Below are positions 60,701 through 64,000 of a stretch of 64,000 nucleotides of DNA, in pieces (the stretch's first letter is position 1; every line of letters starts with the position of its first letter). Origin of the DNA: Dicaeum eximium (lineage: Eukaryota > Chordata > Aves > Passeriformes > Dicaeidae). The notes beneath the pieces were generated by a model, which was not told the DNA's origin, searched no databases, and worked only from the letters and a program-made list of their open reading frames with translations. The stretch lies in NCBI GenBank assembly GCA_013396995.1, contig VWZP01003802.1, positions 306,036 to 370,035 on the forward strand. The letters run 5' to 3'. The position numbers were made by a program, and so were the translations under genes.

Positions 60701-63688
60701 GGTCTTCCAGCTGAGTCCTTGTCTCCTGCCATGTCTCTGAGTGTCTGGTCCTCTGGCTGGTGCCCCATGTCCCTCATGCCCTTAGTTTTGCAAAGGGTGG
60801 GCAGTTCACAGGCTCTTGCTTGGGGCTCCTGTCACCCAGAGCTCAGTCTGCAGCTGCACACTGAGATATCTGAACTGAAGGTATTCCTTAAGGATATTTT
60901 ACTAAAAGAATGTATTTGACATGATGCTAAAATCAAGTGAGAAAGTAGACATTATAAGTCTGATTGTGCATCTCCAAAACTTAACCTTCTCCACTCTTGT
61001 GTAGGCATTCCTCACTCGAGTAGCCAAAAGTCAGCAAGGTGCATTAGAGCTGTTGCGGTCTGGTGTGATTGTGCGGCTGGCACAGTGCCAGGTGTATGAC
61101 ATGCGACCAGAAACAGACCATCAGGGGTAAGTGTTGCTTCCCTGGCTGATGGTGAAACCATAATACTCTCTTCCTGGAAGCACATCACATCTTTTTATAG
61201 CCTCATGATTTTTGAGTAATGATTCGTGGGTTTATTCTTTGCGTGTGTGTTTCTTAAACCTGCCAGTTCAGTTTAAAGCTATCTTTCACTGAGAGGAAAA
61301 TTTCAGGTGTGGGTATGAGGTTGTACTTGTATGCTGATTACTTAGACTACATAAAAATTCATTTGATATCTCAGATAAAAATGATTAATGTATTTTTATT
61401 AAATAATTTATACTGTAATATTTGACAAACAGATTACACTGTAAATTTATTTTGGGGGCTTTGCAGTTGGTGAAGTGCAGTTTGTCCTCCACCATAAAGC
61501 ACTGAGAGAGCAGTGAATTTTATGCTGTTTCAGGAATATTTTATGACATGTTTTAAAAAAAAAGTATTCACAGGTATATATTGCTTGGCAAGCTTCTTAC
61601 GTGTTGCCACGTTAGTCATTGTGAGGTGATTGAGAGAAGACCTCAGAGCAGGAAATCCCACGTTTAGGGCAAATTACCTCTCTTGATTTCAAGCCTTGGT
61701 CCCTGTTTTAAACTTACAGTTCTTAGTGACTCACTGGGAGTTCAAACACTTTGGAAAAATTTAAGACTTAGACAAGATATACTATTTGAAAGTTCCAATT
61801 ACTCATAATAAGATTGTATAAAACCTACAGGACATTTGTGGAGGACTGTATTTAACAGTTGCTTTAGAATTAAGCATAACTCTTCCTAAAATATTTGAGA
61901 ATACCTAGTTTTGTATATCAGTAAGCAGGTATCGTATTTCTGCAACGAAGTTATCTGGTTTAGTGTAGCATAATACGAAGAAGTAATTTTCCCTGCTTAA
62001 AGAAAATGTCTGGCAGCAGCTGTGTATCATAAATGTGTTGCTTTTTGGATATAAAGTCAGTTCAGGTCTAGACATCTTGTTGAAATATGAATCATTTTAG
62101 GTTCTTGAGTGATTGTAGGCTGAGGCTTTGCCTCACTAGTGAACTTCACTCTTCTTGCACTCTTAATCTTTTTTTTTTTTTCTCCCTTCTTTTTAAACCT
62201 CTTAAGAATGTATGCAATGAGAGATCCTCCAGTCTTCATTCCTGCTCCAGTGGAACGTTATCGCCAGATACTTCTTCCAACTCTTCAGCTGTGCCAAGTG
62301 ATCCTCACATCCAGCATGGCACAACACTTGCAAGCTGCAGGACAGGTAAGTGCCAAAACATGCTTGAGTATCACTACTATTGCTTAATCAAAGAAATCAT
62401 ATGTGCCTTTGCTCTGATAGTAAATTGTTGGGTTTTTTTTTTTAATCCCATCCTCACCGATACACAAGGTCTTTTAAAGTTTTTCAGAAGCATTGTTTCC
62501 TCTCTCCTTGCCATTAAATTTTGAGTCATTCATATTTTCTCTTATTTTTTGTGGTGCAGGTTTTGCAATTCCTAATTTCCCATTCAGATACTATCCAGGC
62601 AATCCTGAGGTGTCAAGATGTAAGTGTTGGATCTCTCCAGGAGCTGGCCTCCCTGACAGGAATAATCAGCAAGGCAGCATTGCCTGGTAGGAATTGCTGT
62701 TTTGAAGTCTTAACCTCCTTTGCATGAATCTCAGGCTTTGTTTTCTGTAAAGATACAGTAAGACAGAAGAGAATATCCACGACATTACAGATTTTTTTTT
62801 TTGACATGTAGAACTGAGAAAAATAAAGAAATGCTAAATAATTTTTCTTGAAGTAAATATGCAGTAGACATAGTGCTCTTATCCGTATGTATCTGACTTC
62901 CCATTTTCTTTTCATCATGCTACCTCACACTAAGTACTTTTTGTCTTGGAGGTGACTTAAAAATAGAAGCGCTCAAAGTATCTGGTATCTTCAAAAAACA
63001 ATTTTTATTCAATAGGTTCTGTAACTGGGGAAATTAAGATAGAAAATTGTTTGCATAGCCATTTTTTAATGTCTTTCCTGTTTTTATTTATTTAAAATAC
63101 AAAGTTTCCCAGCACTGCAAATTAGCATACTGCCATTTCTCTTGGGTGACTTACCTTCACAAAGGACTAATAATGATTGTGATGGATATAGTGGTTTCTT
63201 CTGCATGCCTGCCAGTTCAAAATAACTTCTCTATTTTGATTTAATGGTTTTCTTTGTTCAGGAGAGATGTCTGACTACAGTAGAAGGGAGTGCAGAGCTG
63301 TAGGTTAAGCCCAGGTGCTTCTTTGCTTACAGTATACAGAGCTTTGCACAGCAGCTGTAATTTCCATGCCAGCCTCCCTTCCTCCTTACCTCTATTTGAT
63401 TACTTATCAGAACAGTAAGCTACATGCTCTCCTGCATCTCCTGGTAGCTGCATTCATATCTGAATGTTTTGCTCAAAAAATATGCAAAATACAAGTTGAA
63501 TGTTTGGCTGAAATATTTCTGATCAGTGCTTGTATTTAAATGTATATAGTGCATAAATCTGTTAAAAAAGCCCCAAACAAACAGTTACTTAATGGCTGTA
63601 TCTTTTGTCAGGAGTGCTGAATGAGCTGGACATGGATGTTAATGAAGGGACACAGATGGAGCTACAAGGACACATAGGGCGATTTCAG
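27734..63688 (+). CDS. NUP205: NUP205, nuclear pore inner-ring scaffold (36 exons, C-terminus beyond window)
   Basis: NUP205 is a large alpha-helical solenoid of the Nup192 family. It is part of the NUP93 complex in the inner ring of the nuclear pore, where it contacts NUP93 and NUP35 and helps form the diffusion barrier and scaffold. Thirty-six exons join with correct phases into 1714 codons without a stop; human NUP205 is 2012 residues, so about 85% is present. The start at 27734 was chosen because MAAPLAVNS aligns with the known N-terminus, has a strong Kozak context and splices in frame to exon 2. The whole translation is strongly NUP205-like; the most divergent stretch is in exon 29. No signal peptide or membrane helix is seen, as expected for a soluble scaffold protein. 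The final exons, stop codon and 3' UTR are off the right edge. Introns range from about 215 bases (intron 34) to 2955 bases (intron 1). Confidence 0.97.
28345..28640 (-). repeat. diverged CR1 LINE fragment (antisense) in NUP205 intron 1
   Basis: Antisense CR1 blocks appear in the expected order: caggagcccaaaattaggca, then caggacacctgggtgtttg, then tccccagcctgtgcagtg and finally cttgttgagcttcattagg. The copy is more diverged than the one at 1-490 and covers the same part of ORF2. Boundaries are approximate. Confidence 0.65.
30255..30415 (+). repeat. CR1 LINE 3' end (sense) in NUP205 intron 1
   Basis: The blocks agtcctggagggatttaaaa, acgtggtttagtggtggact and tggcagtgccagattaa, followed by ctatgatcttaaacgtcttt, match the 3' end of a CR1 subfamily different from the 2340 copy. 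The terminal ATTCTATG repeat is eroded. It ends about 300 bases upstream of exon 2. Confidence 0.85.
30717..30859 (+). CDS. NUP205: NUP205 coding exon 2
   Basis: Residues 10-57, including ASLWGPYKDIW and LKKHKSDFISLF, form the start of the N-terminal solenoid. The acceptor is cttctttcag; the donor is CCG|GTACTG, a weak site. Confidence 0.95.
31923..32094 (+). CDS. NUP205: NUP205 coding exon 3
   Basis: Residues 58-115, with PKNVQQHEKIQKASTEG and LSDLFDIGELAAVELL. The acceptor is tctcttgcag; the donor is G|GTGAGA. This is one of the best conserved segments of the family. Confidence 0.96.
33021..33165 (+). CDS. NUP205: NUP205 coding exon 4
   Basis: Residues 115-163, with EHQQPHFPGLTRGLVAVL and WDGKRCIANSLRTLIQ. 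The acceptor is atttactag. The donor AG|GTCTGT has C at +3, which is uncommon, but phase and homology fix the site. Confidence 0.95.
33994..34153 (+). CDS. NUP205: NUP205 coding exon 5
   Basis: Residues 163-216, with MTTRFTDDLMEQGL and LQRERGLGSEKHRKE. The acceptor is tgtgttgtag; the donor is GAG|GTAAAA. Confidence 0.95.
35310..35538 (+). CDS. NUP205: NUP205 coding exon 6
   Basis: Residues 217-293, with SDLIKECRQSLAESLF and NLSLLMALLYCFDVSF. The acceptor is tcttgtatag; the donor is G|GTAATG. The intron that follows is only 156 bases and happens to be open in this frame, so a continuous frame runs through it into exon 7; homology shows it is removed. Confidence 0.95.
35695..35859 (+). CDS. 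NUP205: NUP205 coding exon 7
   Basis: Residues 293-348, with HRLPLLAERQYIATIH and WKLPGLQATVRLAWAL. The acceptor is tgttgttgaag; the donor is G|GTAAAT. Confidence 0.95.
36615..36790 (+). CDS. NUP205: NUP205 coding exon 8
   Basis: Residues 348-406, with FTEADEAMAELAIADY and YQEEFYIRKIHNLVTDF. The acceptor is ttgttgcccag; the donor is AAA|GTAAGT, a strong site. Confidence 0.95.
38392..38508 (+). CDS. NUP205: NUP205 coding exon 9
   Basis: Residues 407-445, with RADEDARMIHMSIQMG and SLRRDLEHLMLL. The acceptor is aatcctgtag; the donor is CTA|GTAAGC. Confidence 0.95.
39714..39851 (+). CDS. NUP205: NUP205 coding exon 10
   Basis: Residues 446-491, with YWCPSEPLQTSTIMG and VAHQRPPQRQ. The acceptor is tttctgacag. 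The donor CAG|GTCATC is poor (C at +3, no G at +5), but it is the only nearby choice that keeps frame with exon 11. Reading through gives about nine codons and a stop. Confidence 0.9.
40905..41055 (+). CDS. NUP205: NUP205 coding exon 11
   Basis: Residues 492-542, with SKFVRQMGDLLPSTIY and GPQCAHYCFSLLKVNG. The acceptor is tttgttctag; the donor is G|GTAAGA. Confidence 0.95.
41834..42039 (+). CDS. NUP205: NUP205 coding exon 12
   Basis: Residues 542-610, with SWEHFFHSLMLYHEHL and ITQKEQDGLIAFLQLT. The acceptor is catttttctag; the donor is TGG|GTAAGT, a strong site. Confidence 0.95.
43426..43608 (+). CDS. NUP205: NUP205 coding exon 13
   Basis: Residues 611-671, with ALCEHPQWTPVVVILG and FGRSPEIAASLWQSLE. 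The acceptor is gaactctgtag; the donor is CAG|GTATTT. Confidence 0.95.
44236..44286 (+). CDS. NUP205: NUP205 coding exon 14 (51 nt microexon)
   Basis: Residues 672-688, ILQTVRSPGQRQAIGIE. The acceptor is tgttttgaag; the donor is GAG|GTAAGA. At 51 bases it is symmetrical (phase 0-0), so skipping it would keep the frame. Confidence 0.94.
44883..45092 (+). CDS. NUP205: NUP205 coding exon 15
   Basis: Residues 689-758, with EIESRCEEYPLTRAF, GLRPPGFDPYLQFL and RTRAYRRAAEK. The acceptor is tcctgggaag, with weak pyrimidine near the AG; the donor is AAA|GTAAGT. Confidence 0.96.
45838..45937 (+). CDS. NUP205: NUP205 coding exon 16
   Basis: Residues 759-792, with WEVAEVVLEVFYKLL and DYEPQLEDFVDQYVELQ. 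The acceptor is ttatctgcag; the donor is G|GTTAAC, with T at +3. Confidence 0.95.
46622..46759 (+). CDS. NUP205: NUP205 coding exon 17
   Basis: Residues 792-838, with YKPPGFNLMYHLLNES and LEEGVKQLDTYAPFP. The acceptor is ctgtctttag, preceded by a long T run; the donor is G|GTATGT. Confidence 0.95.
47005..47194 (+). CDS. NUP205: NUP205 coding exon 18
   Basis: Residues 838-901, with KKHLEKAVQYCLALLNL and INPRTKKADHVVNIA. The acceptor is tgcactgcag; the donor is AG|GTATGT. Confidence 0.95.
47860..47980 (+). CDS. NUP205: NUP205 coding exon 19
   Basis: Residues 901-941, with YHGNSNPELAFESAKIL and IQIKLVGDFTHDQ. The acceptor is gtctttcaag; the donor is CAG|GTGAGC. Confidence 0.95.
48469..48550 (+). 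CDS. NUP205: NUP205 coding exon 20
   Basis: Residues 942-969, with QKLMAGFVECLDNEDAEE followed by an acidic stretch. The acceptor is tgaatacag; the donor is G|GTATGT. Confidence 0.94.
48976..49140 (+). CDS. NUP205: NUP205 coding exon 21
   Basis: Residues 969-1024, with HHETRIHILNLLITSLE and LYLLGFELKKPVSTTNL. The acceptor is tctaatcaag; the donor is G|GTATGA. Confidence 0.95.
49671..49795 (+). CDS. NUP205: NUP205 coding exon 22
   Basis: Residues 1024-1065, with GCPRTCLHAILNILEKG and AVRESPHLAELCYQ. The acceptor is ctcttttcag; the donor is CAG|GTATTC. Confidence 0.95.
50738..50852 (+). CDS. NUP205: NUP205 coding exon 23
   Basis: Residues 1066-1104, with YQLCACSDTSGPTMRYL and TSQDFLFTQLQYLPF. 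The acceptor is ttgattgtcag; the donor is G|GTAATT. Confidence 0.95.
51313..51553. repeat. small local duplications in NUP205 intron 23
   Basis: Two perfect 11-base tandem copies of agttgaccatc occupy 51313-51334. Two perfect 19-base copies of tctggtaaatgtcttattt start at 51513 and 51535. They look like replication-slippage products with no evident function. Confidence 0.8.
51863..52012 (+). CDS. NUP205: NUP205 coding exon 24
   Basis: Residues 1104-1154, with LNQMSWLMKTAAIEMRV and NRQRSHTQRLLHLLLDDM. The acceptor is cccccatccag; the donor is G|GTAAGA. Confidence 0.95.
53002..53076 (+). CDS. NUP205: NUP205 coding exon 25
   Basis: Residues 1154-1179, with DGEGGMEDE and SVSGFLHFDTASK. The 75-base exon has equal phases at both ends. 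The acceptor is attgccttcag; the donor is G|GTAACC. Confidence 0.94.
53802..53959 (+). CDS. NUP205: NUP205 coding exon 26
   Basis: Residues 1179-1231, with RRKILNILDSIDFSQDIP and DFFDRAQIEQVIANCEH. The acceptor is tgcattccag; the donor is AAG|GTTAGC. The following intron carries the solo LTR. Confidence 0.95.
54367..54910 (+). mobile_element. avian endogenous retrovirus solo LTR in NUP205 intron 26
   Basis: It begins TGTCCTAGTTTTGGCT and continues taattttcttcatagtagct, closely following the start of a common avian ERV LTR, and ends ggttaaactgtatca, matching its ...TTAAACCACGACA-type end. Inside, in order, are a TATA box (TATAAA, 54634-54639) and a polyadenylation signal (ATTAAA, 54783-54788), both in gene-sense orientation. 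There is no internal retroviral sequence, so it is a solo LTR of about 544 bases. A target duplication is not obvious, which suggests age. The family is probably ERVL-like, but the name is not certain. Only 24 bases separate it from exon 27. Confidence 0.85.
54935..55015 (+). CDS. NUP205: NUP205 coding exon 27
   Basis: Residues 1232-1258, with HRVLVAEVNALQGMAAIG. The acceptor is ttttaatttcag and lies 24 bases after the end of the solo LTR. The donor is GAG|GTAAGT. The exon is 81 bases, phase 0-0, so skipping would preserve the frame. Confidence 0.95.
55843..56034 (+). CDS. NUP205: NUP205 coding exon 28
   Basis: Residues 1259-1322, with NTILQYVVERNKLLQ, CLHAKRHALESWRQLVEI and AEDRQLIIRDLLQDVHDK. 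The acceptor is gggttttcag; the donor is AAG|GTAATG. Confidence 0.96.
57597..57867 (+). CDS. NUP205: NUP205 coding exon 29
   Basis: Residues 1323-1413. The conserved start (MPVVAGAVFTLTAHLSQS) and end (GFASIGDSSLHIILKKLL) flank a middle part of about 40 residues, including PVAGQSQYVLMLDGSFTS, that is much less conserved than the rest and likely forms an exposed loop. The acceptor is tgtattaag, with a strong upstream pyrimidine tract; the donor is G|GTGTGT. Confidence 0.95.
58299..58397 (+). CDS. NUP205: NUP205 coding exon 30
   Basis: Residues 1413-1446, with GGGFQRV and RTHLYGSLLYYLQIAQRP. The acceptor is ttgttaacag; the donor is G|GTATGG. Confidence 0.95.
58580..58730. repeat. A/C-rich low-complexity tract in intron 30
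   Basis: About 150 bases of plus strand are mostly A and C, with runs such as aaaccccaaaacaacaaaac and caccaccatcccc. It resembles the complement of the G/T tract at 26955-27108. No tandem unit is evident. Confidence 0.7.
59081..59136 (-). repeat. short CR1 3' tail (antisense) in intron 30
   Basis: The sequence tcatagaatcctaggatggt, followed by ttgggtttgaagagaacttt, is the reverse complement of the CR1 3' terminus. Only about 55 bases remain, an extreme 5' truncation. Confidence 0.75.
59211..59359 (+). CDS. NUP205: NUP205 coding exon 31
   Basis: Residues 1446-1495, with TMWEHLTAPEDMFSKLQ and MEVVCRDACDGHEIGR. The acceptor is ttcttttacag; the donor is CGG|GTAAAT. Confidence 0.95.
60061..60252 (+). 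CDS. NUP205: NUP205 coding exon 32
   Basis: Residues 1496-1559, with KQQQWLLYLSNSGYLKVL and LTPQPPLLKALYTYESKM. The acceptor is cctcatcccag; the donor is ATG|GTAACA. Confidence 0.96.
60357..60860. mobile_element. unclassified insertion in NUP205 intron 32, LTR-like
   Basis: About 504 bases, clearly richer in GC than the flanking intron, begin TGTTAAGGAAGC and end GCAGCTGCACA, so the ends are TG...CA on either strand. The nine bases before (cagagatat) and after (ctgagatat) match at eight positions, suggesting a target duplication, though nine bases is longer than usual for an ERV. No coding frame is recognisable. A solo LTR of another avian ERV family is my first guess. A TTAA-flanked DNA element is an alternative, because TTAAGG also occurs at both edges (60359 and about 60888). 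Confidence 0.5.
61005..61126 (+). CDS. NUP205: NUP205 coding exon 33
   Basis: Residues 1560-1600, with AFLTRVAKSQQGALELL and SGVIVRLAQCQVYDMRP. The acceptor is ctcttgtgtag; the donor is GG|GTAAGT, a strong site. Confidence 0.95.
62207..62345 (+). CDS. NUP205: NUP205 coding exon 34
   Basis: Residues 1600-1646, with MRDPPVFIPAPVERYRQI and CQVILTSSMAQHLQAAGQ. The acceptor is acctcttaag, after a long pyrimidine tract; the donor is CAG|GTAAGT. Confidence 0.95.
62560..62686 (+). CDS. NUP205: NUP205 coding exon 35
   Basis: Residues 1647-1689, with FLISHSDTIQAILRCQD and SLQELASLTGIISKAALP. The acceptor is tttgtggtgcag; the donor is G|GTAGGA. Confidence 0.95.
63612..63688 (+). CDS. NUP205: NUP205 coding exon 36 (last in window)
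   Basis: Residues 1689-1714, with LNELDMDVNEG and MELQGHIGRFQ. The acceptor is tcttttgtcag; the donor is CAG|GTAATA. The 312 bases that follow are intron; the next exon is beyond the window. Confidence 0.95.
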
Positions 63689-64000
63689 GTAATAAAGTCA
63701 TGTATTTAACCCATGTCCTTTTAGAACTCGCTATCTAGATGTGTTTCTTCCAGGTTTTTTACTTTGAATAGTAGCAGTTGGGAAAGAGATGTTTTCCAGC
63801 ATCAAGAAGAATGTGTGGTACTTTGAGGTTTTTTTGTGGGAATGGGATGGGGTTTTGGTGGTCTGTTTTTTGGTGTCTCCCCACACTTCCCTGTCCAGTA
63901 GAAGAGATAACATTTGGCAACATCAGGATTGCATCAGGGAGTTTGTTTCCCTTCCTGGCTTAGGACTTACGTGAAGAGAAAAATTTGAAGCCAACACTAA

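Noticed and set aside
1..64000. CRISPR arrays, operons, phage or bacterial mobile elements
   Set aside because: Intron-exon structure, CpG islands and avian repeats show this is vertebrate DNA; no regularly spaced repeats of CRISPR type were seen.

Overview
This 64 kb window is vertebrate nuclear DNA, almost certainly from a bird. The evidence is avian-type CR1 LINE fragments in both orientations, an LTR whose start and end match the common avian retroviral solo LTR, and a nucleoporin gene with compact introns and a CpG-island promoter. No prokaryotic, phage or CRISPR features are present. One ambiguous base (N at 27982) points to a draft-type assembly.

Layout. (1) 1-11.1 kb is AT-rich non-coding DNA with a CR1 fragment at the left edge (minus), a probable second CR1 tail, and a CR1 3' end near 2.34-2.83 kb (plus). 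It is best explained as part of the first intron of a minus-strand gene. (2) 11.1-12.7 kb is a CpG island with a minus-strand ZNF143-type site, an NRF1-like site and a YY1-like site, followed by a GC-rich minisatellite. By conserved gene order (CNOT4 lies head-to-head upstream of NUP205 in human) I infer this to be the CNOT4 promoter and non-coding first exon. No CNOT4 coding exon is in the window. (3) 12.7-26.9 kb is intergenic, without a recognisable gene. (4) 26.95-27.12 kb is a striking G/T-only tract. (5) 27.41-28.09 kb is the CpG-island promoter and exon 1 of NUP205. (6) 27.73 kb to the right edge is NUP205 on the plus strand. I could assemble 36 coding exons, all with GT-AG introns and consistent phases, giving an unbroken 1714-codon reading frame. 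The last 300 or so residues lie beyond the window.

NUP205 is the large alpha-solenoid scaffold protein of the nuclear pore inner ring, the vertebrate counterpart of yeast Nup192. The inferred neighbour CNOT4 encodes an E3 ubiquitin ligase linked to the CCR4-NOT complex. They are divergent housekeeping genes with similar promoter elements, and I see no sign that they form a functional system.

The most notable observations concern how mobile DNA meets the gene. A sense-orientation solo LTR ends only 24 nt before the exon 27 acceptor and may provide that intron's branch point. A second roughly 500 bp GC-rich insertion fills most of intron 32. Exon 10 has an unusually weak donor. I found no convincing undescribed biological system. 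Introns not given their own entry show only AT-rich sequence that I do not recognise.
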